NCBI GenBank assembly: GCA_001579985.1
Contig: LRSR01011002.1
Coordinates: forward strand, 1-25,641
DNA from: Hypsibius dujardini
Lineage: Eukaryota; Tardigrada; Eutardigrada; Parachela; Hypsibiidae
DNA: 25,641 nucleotides
Direction: 5' to 3'
The translations under genes were made by a program, and so were the position numbers. Shown in pieces: positions 10,501 to 21,681 of this stretch (position 1 is its first letter; each line of letters starts with the position of its first letter). A model generated the notes under the pieces. The model ran no database searches. It saw nothing but the letters and a program-made list of their open reading frames with translations, and was not told where the DNA came from.

Positions 10501-10656
10501 AACTGTAGGGAGGAGGAGTAGTAGACACACGGAGAGTACGACGGTGGTCCTCGTCCGCGGTATACAAGTTGCGAACCCTTGCAGCCTACACGATACACTC
10601 CTCCTCTTGGCTCTAGTCACTAGCACGGCTCTTCTTCTCCCAAGTGATTCGTTTGT
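7518..10656 (-). CDS. Stubble/Filzig-like mosaic serine protease with disulfide-knot domain and mucin-like stalk (first exon not found)
   Basis: Trypsin-family (S1A) endopeptidase for the cell surface or matrix. Exons: 10656-10434, 10350-9920, 9822-8865, 8800-8608, 8519-8447, 8348-8189, 8115-8083, 7995-7841, 7769-7518, in frame for 825 residues. Order: a basic tail followed by a hydrophobic segment [18 protein letters not shown] that could be a signal anchor; a six-cysteine disulfide knot (C-x9-C-x5-C-x10-C-x8-CC, residues about 84-122); about 400 Thr/Ser-rich residues with many NxT/S sites; and a protease from about 539. The activation site is DAR|IVGG (I556). The triad is H600 (TAAHC), D648 (FENDVALL) and S745 (GDSGG). 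D739 in the pocket predicts cleavage after Arg/Lys. A tail of about 38 residues follows the usual end. The first visible exon has an acceptor (TTTTTCTGACAG) and no ATG, so the initiator exon lies upstream. The donor at 8607 (GTCCGA) is weak. Confidence 0.87.
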
Positions 10657-12117
10657 CTGTCAGAAAAACAGCCAGTCAAGCAATTATTTATTTAGTGTAC
10701 GAGTAGTATACACTGGAGATTGTTGGTTAATTGAGCTTTATTGGTTATCGGTCCAGGGATTGCCCACAGCTTGGGAATATGTTCCTCTAAACGGCAACAG
10801 ATAGGTTCCGATTCTTAAGCGTCGTCGAAAATGATAAAATAATAAAATGTGAATCGGATAGATTGGCTGCTACCGTAGAGCGACTCTTAGGTTCTCTCCT
10901 CTCATGGGGTCAATGACTTGGCCGCGGTCCGCTAACATTAGTATCTGATCATCGACCCCGACACCAACACCCAACAACGTGCATTGTCCAATGCATTGTA
11001 ATTTCTTCTGTTAGCTGTTAGGTTACTAGTTAACTGTATTCTGTTCAGGACAGACCAGTGGCCATGTCCGGGCCAAGTTTACTACATTAAAAATGTAAAA
11101 ATTAATGCTGTCTCACCTGAACAAGGGGAGCATCATCAGAATTCATGTCAACAAGTAACAGAGATATCCAGGAAAAATTAATGTTGAATCTCGGCAAGGT
11201 GTCTATATTGTCAACATGGCAAGAAGAGGATTATCATCGGCAAATGGAAAAGCCGAATGGATAGTGAAGGAAAAGAAAATACACATAAAAAAGAGGAGCA
11301 TCAGTCCTGGAAAGCTCCAAAATTGTCCTCTTCAGTAGTCCTTTCTGAATTTGAAATGTCCATCACGATTACGATCCAAGGAAGGAATAATTAGCAAATC
11401 ATTGTGAAAACACAACAGAAGAGCAGAAGGCTATCTAACTAAAACCTGCCCGACGCGTTTTGCTCAATAGTGAGTGTGACAGTGACAGACAATTAGGAGA
11501 ATCAAATCTCGAATAAAGAATTCAAGGTCGACGTACTAGCGTGTCACAGGTAGAGCAAGCAGTGCTGACACACCTCCGGACCGTACCGGACCACGCAATC
11601 AAACTGCCGACCGATGCGAGAGAGGCTATATGTATGATGAAACTACATGTATCTCCTTTTGTGACTTTTCATTCTTAGTTAGGCTTCAAAAGAAACGCAA
11701 AAAAACCAGTTGACTTGACTCTTCAACTCGCTTCAGTCCGGCGTCCTCCCCAAGAACAACGCAGTACAGTAATTATACTTTGCGCACAAAGCAACCATGC
11801 GCCGCATATACAGTATATCCGCTCTCTACATCTTCATAGCACCTATAATCTTTATTATTATTCGTCGTAAATACAATGCAGTGCATGGGATATATGTATT
11901 GCCCTTTCGTACAGTACTCGTAATAGTGCACAGCTGTGGGTAGTTTAGAGTTTACGGAGTAGAATCATTATTGCACACTGCACAGTACAAACAGATGAGG
12001 GACGTTGGCTTTTAGGCGTCGCAAGAAATCTTTCTGGAGCAGTACCCGTCGCAGCATGACTAAAGAGAGATGAGTTTTTCAAATCGGCAAGCACACAGTG
12101 CTGTGCTGAAAAGGCTG
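10657..12117. other. Intergenic region, probably containing the missing 5' exon of the protease
   Basis: About 1.46 kb with no exon I can support on either strand. It should hold the initiator exon and promoter of the minus-strand Filzig-like protease. It is notable for many palindrome-like TACAGTA and ACTCGTA motifs (about 11766, 11811, 11907). Confidence 0.4.
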
Positions 12118-12955
12118 TCAGGCTTTTTTATGGTTATATTTATTATTTACCAATATTTTCTGGAATGTCTCGGGGTAACGACACTTGTTCCCGTTGCAGT
12201 CCCAACAATCCCGATGTATTACGCACTCTAGGAAGAACATTTTTTTCCTTTGGTTTATATGCATATATAATAAATCATTACTGTACTGTAGTTTAAGACT
12301 GACTTCTGTAGCATTGCTTTCCTGGCATCTGCTCGCTGCGCTCCCGACAGTCATACTCCAATCCCAGGTCGGCATGTTGGAAACAGTCGAGCTTGGTTTT
12401 GCACGCCTTGAAAAACGTGTACTCACACAGGGAATCATGGCATCGATAGAGGAAAGGGCAGGCAGAGTTGTCCTCACATGTTGCTGATGGGAATCGGACA
12501 ATTAGTCACAATTAGCCACTAAATACTTTTCCTGGTGGTTTTGCGTCGAAAGCCTTAACTGACCATTGGAGTAAATTAACGGGAACTCAGGTGATTCCTT
12601 TAGTACGCATACTTTAATTGTGGCGTCACACCTTTAAAGACACCCACCAAATTACTCTACGCACTATCTATCACTGTACAGTAATTAATGTTTTCAGTCT
12701 TGTTTCTGGTTGGTTATCTGTCATACTACTGTACTAGTACCGGTGTTTCGAGTCGCAGTGCTCAGCGGTTTCACATGGTGCGGTCCCGGCGGGAAATTCG
12801 CTGGCAATAAGAGTTCGGAAAAGGTAAGAACGTTGTTCGTGTGATAGCTCCACAAGACTGATTGCAGCTTGACCTGTTAATAAAGTGGCCGCTCCAGCCA
12901 TCTGAATGAGGAGAATAATTATCGGGACAAACGCCCGGAAAAGATTAATATTCAT
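12118..12955 (-). CDS. Secreted cysteine-rich protein with repeated C-x5-C modules (one exon junction unresolved)
   Basis: Not a family I recognise. The first exon (12955-12741) begins MNINLFRAFVPII, a clear signal peptide, and ends with APCETAEHCDSKHR at a GTACTA donor (phase 2). The second exon (12483-12304) reads TCEDNSACPFLYRCHDSLC, then ACKTKLDCF and PGKQCYR. The last (12227-12118) reads KCVIHRDCWDCNGNKC and runs to TGA. Each module starts C-x5-C, seen four times, so the mature protein is probably a knot of tandem disulfides, like EB or other small secreted modules. Problem: exon 1 ends in phase 2, but the best acceptor of exon 2 needs phase 1. A 25-nt candidate exon (12631-12607, encoding CDATIKVC) would fit if exon 2 began at GACAAC (12474). 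Otherwise there is a one-base defect. Confidence 0.65.
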
Positions 12956-13269
12956 CTTCGGTGGCCTCTGAGAGCGACGCAAGTTTCCATTGAATACGTA
13001 GTAGAATGTTTGTTATTATCCTGAGCCCGAGAAAGATGGCTGCGGTTGAAAAGAAGAATCCACGTGATGCGATAATTTAACACACAGTTTAAACTGATCC
13101 GCTCTACTACTGTACTGTAGTGCAAGAGATTCGTCAAAGGTGACTATCTTTAAAGCACCATCAAAAGAGATGATAAAAAAGTCATTAATCCACCACAGAA
13201 TGCTGATGGCCCTTTTCGTAACAAGTAAATAGATTAACTGGTAAGACGGTCTTGTATGAAAAAGACAAA

Positions 13270-14630
13270 CTAAGAGGTTTTATTTACAATGGAGAGGGCT
13301 TCCAATTCGGATGCCAAGGATTTCATCTCTTGTTGGAGATCTCGCTCAGAGACATACTTCCGCCGGTCAAGTCCGCCGGAAATTGCAGATAATGTTTTGA
13401 GGTCAGATCTATACTGTATTTTCTGTGAAAAGAACAAAGATCATGAAGCCTGTAGTGGATAAGCAGATGAAGCACGCATCAATTCATCAATGACTGACTG
13501 TTGACTGACCTGAGTTTGAGCAATTAAAAGGAAGAGTGGCTGAAAAAGATCCTGCGAGCCTACCGCCAGAGCCGTCAAATCGTTAGTAATGGCGCTGTTA
13601 AGAGCTTTCATCGCCACTTGAGATTCAGTCAAATGATTTCGCAGCTAAAGCATCAAGTGAATAAATGATCGAGTTATTATTTAAGCCGACAATTGATGTC
13701 GCGTAATAACTTTGCGGTACCTCAGCTAATCTGGCCGCGGTCACTGAATATTTCCCCTCCTTTTCCACCTTTCTCCAGCGTGAACCAGATCTGGTGTAAT
13801 CCTAGAAAAAGTCACAGAAATAGAGAGAAGAAACACAAGATGAATAGTGGCAACACAGCTTACGTGTATTGCGCTTTCCCGCTTCTGCAGGGCAGCATGG
13901 TGAGCTCCGAGGACGAAAAGGTAACTTCAGGACAGCAAACCATCAGTAAAAGTCAAAAACGTTATACTAATACTACTGGCTCGTACTCTTTTAGGGGACC
14001 CAAACAGGTGGCTTCATAATTGACCACCTAAAAGGAAGAAAATCAATCTCGGATGTTGTTGTAGATTGACAGTACAGTACTGTAGGTATTTGTACGTACA
14101 AGAAACAAAACTGACCCGGTTCTTGTTATCCTTTTCTAATTGTGACAGGGAATCACACCACGCAGAGACGGACCTCCTTAACCCAGAATGAGAGGATTTG
14201 CCTACCGAACAAAGGGCACTTTTGCCGAGACTCAAGACCATCTTGCTCTCACTCTTTTGAAGACCTGAAAAGCAACAAGTAATTAAATCACAGCACTGTC
14301 GTTAAGTGAGCAATCAAGAGGAAAGAGCTCACCAATCAATCAACTATCTTGCACAACACCAATCTATCAATCAGTCAATAGAAAAAGCGCGTCAAGACAA
14401 ACCGGCGAGTGCTTCCTGAAACGCCACCAGGTCTTTGAGCAATTTCTTTGCGTCAGCCTCGGTTCTATAATTAGAATCAATGGCAATTACTCTAGTTTAG
14501 TAAGATATACCCTAGCGTCTCTAATTGAAAAGGTTTCTTACTTTTTCACATCGTGAATAAGTTTGTCAAGCGGATCTTCGACGGTGCTCTCAATGCTCTC
14601 CACAGAGTCTCCTTGTTCCAACCGCGCCAT
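13270..14630 (-). CDS. BIN3: BIN3-like BAR-domain protein (bridging integrator 3 / Rvs161 type)
   Basis: BAR proteins dimerise into a curved helical bundle that binds membranes and links to actin. Eight exons: 14630-14542, 14464-14403, 14264-14116, 14027-13987, 13924-13864, 13801-13721, 13644-13510, 13422-13270. Every phase fits, giving 256 residues against about 253 for human BIN3. Landmarks: DKLIHDVKKTEADAKKLLKD in helix 1, ACLGPLK-like GPLKDYLFVL, ALQKRESAIHDY, RKVEKEG, then LFQPLFLLIAQTQ and a terminal SELEALSIV, which parallels BIN3 YFQPSFESLI and SELRALSIV. The donor at 13986 (AAAAGA|GTACGA) was preferred because it restores exact spacing between PLK and KRE. As in BIN3, there is no SH3 domain and no long amphipathic N-terminal helix. 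The identification rests on recalled motifs and total length. Confidence 0.85.
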
Positions 14631-14964
14631 CCATCAACACACTCAACAATCAGCGTCACATTTCATTTATTAGTGGGAGTAAACACGTAATAAAAATGAG
14701 TGGATTAGTAGCAATTCGTTTGTAGCAAAATTAGTAAACACAAATTAAAATAAACAAGCAGGAGTGCGATTATATACGTACGGCAATACAGAACCCAGAC
14801 AATTGATTATTGTATTAGTACATAATGACTTACTAACATCGCCGACGACATTCAATCGTATTCTGAATCGTCCACATTCCACATCATGGCAAAAGACCAG
14901 GTATGTACCAAACTTGGACCGGAAGTTTGGTTTTCTTTCTTCATCTGTTTTGATTGATCGATTG

Positions 14965-15000
<36 letters not shown>

Positions 15001-15764
15001 CTACTACTCTATACTACTATGGTACAGTATGTGATTCCGTCAATCGATTTTAGGAATTGGTAAATAGTAGAATTGTGACTAGCCGTCTACTGTACATTAT
15101 GAGCAGGCTGAGAATAAGAGTCATTAATATAAGTGAAAGTGTTTTATTGGCGGTAGTACTGTAATTTCGGTAAAGAAACTGTCGTCTTGGCCTTGGATGC
15201 ACCAATTTCATCCGGCGGAGCGATCGAACTCTATCTAAATCCACTACACGTTGGCACTAGATGGAGGATGCAGAGTGTATGGTAAGAGGAGAGGAGCCAC
15301 TCTTACTGGGGAGTAATCAACGTACGGTATACGAATAATGAGCTCGTGTCGCAAAGGAATAGAATGGGTCAGGGAGTTTTATGGGATGGGACTCATCAGA
15401 CTTAGTACTGGATGAGAATGAGCCCGCGTGTGCTGTACGAGTACGAGTACATGTATTATCATTACAGTATCGACTGATTTTCTCTACCTGCAGGGCACAT
15501 GGCGGGATCGGATCGACCCATGATCCACCCGAGAGGTTCCGCAAGCGCAGGCTGCAGCTATAGTCTCCTCTCCATCCACTCCCCACTACTACATTTACGT
15601 GACACATCCCACCGGTCCGTTTCTCGACATTACTCATATCGTTGTAACATTTTTCGTCTAAGCGAGCCCTTCTCTTTGACTCGAGCAAACGCCCTTCTTG
15701 AGTCCTCATTTTCAGGCGGAGAGAGAAGACAACTCGTCTCCCAACTTATTTTTTCGTGTATCAA
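14631..15764. other. Intergenic region between divergently transcribed BIN3-like and MXRA7-like genes
   Basis: About 1.1 kb between two start codons pointing away from each other, so it probably carries both promoters. It contains a (TAC)n microsatellite, several TACTGTA/TACAGTA motifs (about 15022, 15090, 15157, 15464) and repeated GTACGAGTACGAGTAC near 15437. Open frames on both strands at 15317-15768 lack any recognisable motif and were not called. Confidence 0.45.
14964..15008. repeat. (TAC)n trinucleotide microsatellite
   Basis: About 12 uninterrupted TAC/CTA units followed by an imperfect copy (CTACTACTCTATACTACTAT). It lies in the divergent promoter region and is likely length-polymorphic. 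Confidence 0.95.
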
Positions 15765-17130
15765 ATGAAGGTGGAGGAGATGAAAAAATTGGTAAATGTT
15801 CTAATGCCTTCTCCAAAGACATGATTTATTATATTAATAGGAATAACAGTTGCTTATTCTTTTCCTTCCTTCAGGCATGGGACGTGTGGGAAGTTTATCG
15901 AGGATGGGGTAATTGGGTCTATCTCCGCTACCGACCCTACAAGGTCTACGTTACGCTGCCCAATGTGGCAATGTTGGCTGTCACGTTAGCTGCCATCATT
16001 TGGGCCACCCTCTTCCTGGCCAAGCGACATTCTAAGCGACGCAGAGACTTTTACTTTCAACAAAACCAAGGTCTCATCAAGCAAGAGGACATCTTTGAGG
16101 CTCATATGGCAGAGAGGGAAACCAAGCTCAAGACCAAGTTCAAGTCCAAGGGACCATTCACCTCCATGGATTCAGATCCGCTGAGCAAGCTGTCGGATGG
16201 ATGTGGACGGGGAGACCAAGAGGTCAGGTCAAGTGGTGCTATGGGACAGCCGGTCAACTGCCCATTCAAGCATTTGTTTGGTGGAATGATGGAGTCTGAT
16301 GAACAGTCAGCCCATACCACATCGCAGGACCAGGAGACCATGTCCATGTTGCGTGATCAGGTAGATGGCAGATGGCACATTGATTTTTTCGAGTAGGATA
16401 ACTCCGTCGACCATCGACCGGTTTTCCGTGTTTTCCCTTACTTATGTGTACCGCATGCTCACTCCTGCGAATTTCTGCCCACGATCTGCCTTTTCGGTTG
16501 GGACACTTGGTATTTCATGAGTTTGTTCGTTTCAGTCATCCGGGAAACGTAACGTCTCCAAATGCCTTATTACCGATAAGCATGCAAAGGGGCTATTGTG
16601 GTTGATCGGCTGTCCATATGTTATAAGTTCTATCAACGTGTTACTAAACAATTCATGCTATCATTATTTTACTGTCTACTAGATTCACAAGAGCATCAAT
16701 CGCCCGGGTGAGGGAGAGACTCCTGCTCAGCACACGGGATCATATGCAGATTTGTTTGACCGTGATTCTGGTGATGAGGATGAATCGCAAGTGGAGGAGC
16801 TCACGTATCGCACTAAAGACGGTCGCGACCCCTTTGAAATGGCTGCCCACATTCCAGGCGAGTTGAAGAAGATTCAGAACAAAATCACCACCCGTGAAAT
16901 GGAGAAGCGTCTGACGGAGGAGCAGCGAAAGGAGGAAGCCCAGTGAGTAATGTTGCTCTTAACTGGGTCGACTGGACATTTGGGTGATCCATGTTGATCG
17001 TTTTTCTTTATGCAGAGCTCGACGGGAGCAATTGGAGCAAATTTTCAAACTGATGCAAAACCAGAAGGACAAGTTCGGTGCGCAGAACACGGACGATATA
17101 GAAGAGCAGATGCGCATGTACTCATTGTAG
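15765..17130 (+). CDS. MXRA7: MXRA7-like single-pass membrane protein with C-terminal coiled coil
   Basis: Matrix-remodelling-associated 7 family, function poorly known. Exons: 15765-15791 (MKVEEMKKL), 15875-16360, 16683-16942, 17016-17130. Phases agree, giving 295 residues. An aromatic N-terminal stretch (WDVWEVYRGWGNWVY) is followed by a membrane helix at about 38-58, a basic stop-transfer block (KRHSKRRR), a long polar acidic region, and a Glu/Lys-rich coiled coil from about residue 220. The C terminus QLEQIFKLMQNQKDKFG and EEQMRMYSL matches the MXRA7 signature (AAIFKLMKDNKETFG, QEQLRLYDM). If intron 2 (16361-16682) is retained, the frame stops at 16394-16396 after VDGRWHIDFFE, which would remove the conserved tail. 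The gene converges on the CLIP protease gene, with 207 bases between stops. Confidence 0.85.
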
Positions 17131-17337
17131 TTTAGTGGCATCCTCTGTGAGTGAGTGTCGCGTGTCCCATCCAGATCCAGTCGATCTGCATGTCACATAT
17201 ACGGTAGTTCCATGACTTGCACTTGATTCTGCAATTTTTCCGTGTTTGGGTCCTTGAGCACGTTTCTCCTTTTTGGATAGCCGTCCACTTTTGCGTTTGA
17301 TTGATTGCATAGCCGGTATCATTTCTCTCCCACGCCA

Positions 17338-20300
17338 TCATAGTGTCATCTCAAGTCCAGGCAGATTCTCTATTAACCATGGCAGGTAGTTGTTGACTTT
17401 AGTATAAAAGTTGGGGGTGAGCGGCTGTGTCCGGCATCGCTGAGGCGAATTACCACTGGTCGAGAGGATAAACGAAAATATCCCGTGGAGGTAATGGCTA
17501 CTAGTTTCAGCGTTGAAGCATACTAGCGGTCCTCCACTGTCCCCGTAACTGGAAAAGAAATACAGTAATGCACCCGCATTCTTAACAAACCACACAGACA
17601 GACACAGACTATTACCAGCCAGATGGGCCACCGTCAGTGACAGTGCAAGTCATTGCTCCAGCCGGGTACTGAGGAATAGCAGAACACGTTTTCGGTCCCA
17701 ATATAACGACATTTGTCCAAGACAAGGCAAAAGGTCTAGGAGCTGGACAAGCTTCGTCGGCGAAAATGGGAACAGGGCAGCCAAACCCGCTCAGTGTACA
17801 CAATTCACCTGTCAGCAGGAAAGGCAATAATTACTTTCGTAGCGTCATTACTTTAATAATGGCTGTTTCTTATTCAAGGGTTTTTTAAATGTCCCGACAA
17901 AGTATTCTCTTTAGTTATAGTCTCCTAGTTAACCAATATTTCCGTGCTAATTTGTATTGTAACTTTTGTTTTCTTTTACTGTCCGAATGGGAAACTGGTC
18001 AATGATTCCGTATGATCAATTACGTGTCCTGGCGTACCTTACGGGATATTTTGACTTAACTTACGAATATTAACTTACGGGCGAACCTGTCACAACTCAC
18101 CCGGGTTAGGCTCGCGAATATTATCGAGACAGATGGTGCAGGTGCATGGATTATTTTGCAAGTCGATAGGTTCGTCTAACTCTACGAGGGCCATGTCATT
18201 CAAATCGAAGAATCTGCAAAGAACCAAGGCTTCTTTTCCATTCATCAAAACACCGGCTATTCGTGCCAGTTTGCAAGAACAATATTTGGAAAGAAAAAAT
18301 TACTACAAATATTACCCTCTATTAATTGTGTGTACCGGTATGTTGGTATTATTACATACCGGTTTCCACTTGGTTTCGAATATAGTTGATGGACTGTTAA
18401 CCGTTTAATTTTTACAATCCGCTCACAGTTTCGTTGAGTTTCTCGAGGAATACTATCGAAACCGATGAAGGCGCGCAACGGGCTAATGTCCTTCACCACC
18501 GTCCCGTCATGCCTGTAATAGTGAAGTCATATATGATCAAATCATGTTAATTGTTAACAGAGTGCAGCTTACTCAGTAGCACAATGAGCGGCTGTTAGAA
18601 TGTGCCGAGCACTCATCAGCACACCCGAACAATGTCCCTTTGAGGGATTGAAAATGGCCACTGCCCAGCAAATGTCTAAACCCATCGAATTGTGCACGCT
18701 GTGCAGACCAGGATTTGAAATTTCCGAGTTGCCAAATTCTGATTCTGATCTTCCCATACTGTTGTCCGGAACAGGAAAAGTTGACTGCATCTGCATGCGA
18801 CGAGCGACATTAAGAGCTCGTTGAGAATTACCGGAAGCGGTCTGAAAAGCCAACCCGAACAGATCCGCTGTGGCGTTGGTTTTAGGTCGACCACAGTTGC
18901 TTCGACCGGCCAAGGAGATGCGTGGTAGAGCGCAAGTCGTGGAAATCTCCCCCAAACTATCATAACAGCCAACAATGTTGCGGAAGAGGCGTGGAGCCGA
19001 GTAACAGTCCACAGGCTTTCAATTATAAGCACACAGAATTCAGATAAAGTTAACTAAAAACTTTTTCTTACAGTACAATACTCGTACTTGCACTTACTTG
19101 CACCGATAGGCCAATCAGAAAATGCTGTTGCTGGTCGTAGTCTGAAAATACAGAGGAACCAAGCTCGTTCATGATAGGCTTGGTTATAAAAATCTCTTGA
19201 GTTATAATTAACGACTGCCTGGTACCAAGCTACGTAACTCACCCCCGGTGCAGGTCAAAGAGCCACCTATTCCACCAATACAGTATCCGGAAACGTCCGG
19301 TGAAATACCGCAAATCAATTTGCTGAAGCAATACACATTTTGTTATCTCCCGCGCCTCGTCATTTGTCTAAATACGTGCGACTTTCTGTCGATTTGATAA
19401 ATGACATTTGATAGCTAACCTGACAATGGTCGCCATTTGAACCGACGGTAAACGCTGTGGCTCCAGCAGTTTCGAGCACATTTGCACTGATATTAAGTTT
19501 GTTTTATAGACCAGTAAGTCTAAACTTGTGGATGATTTCTTGCCTTTGCCTGAGGCTGCACGCGGTACACAACACACATGGGCAAGTAATCAAACTTGAC
19601 TGTTCGACTGAAATATGAGGAGGGGCTTACCGGTATTTACGAAGCCAGAGACATAGCAAATTGATGAAGTCGTCAATCGAAAGAGGTCATCTTGAGTTGG
19701 TAAACAGACGCGACAAGTGCATGGGTCAGGGAGGATGCGCCCCTGATGAATTGGTAAAAGTGCATAACCTTTATGGACGAGAGTGGCTAACAGAGAGTTA
19801 GACAATACGTCTTCCATAGCAATGGAGTATTCCTGACCACAACGAGCCTGGGAGAAATCCAGAGACTGTCTTAGTTCGTAAACCGGTTTGCCGATGGTGA
19901 GTATTACGCGCTTTGCAGTTGTGGTGAGCTCTTTTCGCAGTCTCATTACACCTTCCATCGGGAAGAGTATGTGGCTCGAATTGAAGATGACAGCATCAGA
20001 CATGTAGTTTCGCTCTCCGGTAGTCCTCAGGATGCTCAAAGATGCCTAAAACATTGGAATCAATCAAGGGACAATAGAAAGCAATAACAAGTCCTTCAGA
20101 ACTCTGCACGTCTATTCTTTTATTCTTTACAATAGGAACCACTATCTGCATTCAAGTATTAATTACCATCCAACAGATGTCTTTGGTGACTGCATCTGTC
20201 AGCGGTCGCAAGCGTCTTGGACTACGGATCGAAGAACCAACCGTGCCACATGCCATCTCGTCCAAGGACATTTTGACGGTTGTTTCTGCGCAGCAAACCT

Positions 20301-20718
20301 GCAGCTTCTTCAAGCAGTCCCGGGGCTCTTCTTCCATTTCTTTATCCCAGCATTCTGTATTGACGTCCCCAATATCCACGCATGTGCCCAAACTAAACAG
20401 ACATCAACCCTCAGCGAAAGTTTTTTTTAATGCATTGAAATATTCTTACGTCTGACTGCGAAGGATCATGCAAGTACGCCTCTGCTGGGGCGTTGAGGTG
20501 TATGGGACAGATGTCACAGGTTTCGCTTTCCTAGTGGTATCGAGTGCAATGCTGTCGGTTTGCCCGTTTTTCTCGTTCCAATGAGCCCTTTCTGCCGTCA
20601 ATCGATGGATTGTGGTAGTGGAATAATTGAAAAGCTCGTAGCTGGGGTTCCTAGGGACAATCAGCGAAGAGCTGGGACACCAAAGCAGATAATGGATCAG
20701 AAACCATAGCGCTTTCAT
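17338..20718 (-). CDS. Secreted CLIP protein with tandem S1 domains: inactive first, triad-complete second
   Basis: Eleven exons: 20718-20450, 20392-20167, 20045-19631, 19555-19420, 19322-19243, 19141-19098, 19015-18573, 18512-18360, 18213-18101, 17808-17616, 17548-17338. The frame is open throughout, 760 residues. Signal peptide about 1-19. CLIP-type six-cysteine module at 83-124 (C-x10-C-x9-C-x11-C-x6-CC). Domain 1 (about 163-390) has lost the triad: the His position is E196 (SSHILFPMEG), the Asp position S249 (NSLLATL) and the Ser position I367 (CIGGIGGSLTC). Domain 2 (about 506-760) keeps H534 (TAAHC), D595 (LNDMAL) and S695 (GDSGG). Pocket residue 189 is Ser689, so specificity is chymotrypsin- or elastase-like rather than tryptic. 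No IVGG precedes domain 2: the aligned residues are LHSV, so normal zymogen activation is doubtful. Both domains carry ICW and PCTCxxCL cysteines. Probably extracellular, immune or developmental cascade; inference. Confidence 0.85.
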
Positions 20719-21681
20719 CTGCACGCTGTTCTTCACACCTCACTCTATACCGGTAGATCGCAGCTTCACTTCCTAATGAGAGCGAACGAAACATCTGAAT
20801 CATAAAGCTAAGAAAGTGGACAATTTTCATTCACGAATGGAGACAGTAGAATTTACAGTTCTATTTAACCGTGAAGAAGACGAGAACGTCGGCGGTCTAA
20901 GCAATCATCAGCGTCGAACTAATTAGGCGGCGCGAGCCCTGAGTGATTATTATAGTTGTTTTTTTGATTTACTAATGCGGATGAGCTGGATGAGCTGAAG
21001 GGAAGGAGGGTACATATATATAATACGAGCATGTAACTTTCATTTTCACTACTGCATGTACGTCGGTCTTGGGCGACTGTTGAACGGACGGACGAGTAAA
21101 TCATCTTTTCATAAGAAGCGCTGCTAGAGAAGGCCATAATTTCTCTTGAGTTGTCCGTTCTAATTGACCATCACGTGAGAGGCCGGAGGGTTCAAGCTGG
21201 ATGCGCAGTCAAGCTTTTTTATCGTTTAGATGAAATATAAAGTTAAAACTAGAGTCTTCTCGCGCGTTGGCCTGACTATACGGTAAACTGTAGGCACCTA
21301 ATAGGACAATGGACGGCTGCTGTGCCACTTTCTCTTCAAACTCAACGGACAACTTTTTTATATTCAGTGTCGCAGCAATATTTTCGCCTTTGTAGCACCT
21401 TTTGACGAACGCCGCACTTTGTGCGTGCTGGATCACTGACTCTCTCCTTCTCATTTTCTAACTTGCCTCAGATGCGCAGCCGTTAATTTAAGTGAGGACC
21501 ATGACGTTGATTTCACATTTACACTACCAAAACAAAATTAAATTACAACAATGACGACCTACAAAAAAAGTAATCGCACACGAGGCAGTAAAGGTGTTTC
21601 CTGCTTTGTCTGTTCTCAATAAATGTATTGGACTAGACGTGTGTGCCGCTGGGAGTTAGCTAGCCACATCCATCTCTCAAC
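20719..21681. other. Divergent promoter region between two paralogous protease genes
   Basis: About 960 bases separate the start codons of the minus-strand tandem protease and the plus-strand trypsin. A TATA-like run, ACATATATATAATACG, lies at about 21011-21026. No exon could be supported. An 81-codon ATG frame on the minus strand (21454-21209) shows no known motif. Confidence 0.45.

Noticed and set aside
15317-15768. Overlapping open frames of 89-130 codons on both strands
   Set aside because: No motif or consistent splice join; they cover the probable 5' UTR and promoter of the MXRA7-like gene.
18133-18408. 91-codon plus-strand frame with a hydrophobic segment
   Set aside because: It overlaps two phased exons of the minus-strand tandem protease and the intron between them; no family match or start context.
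21209-21454. 81-codon ATG frame on the minus strand in the divergent promoter region
   Set aside because: Open and ATG-started, but with no recognisable motif, signal peptide or splice partner; a frame of this length is expected by chance in several places.
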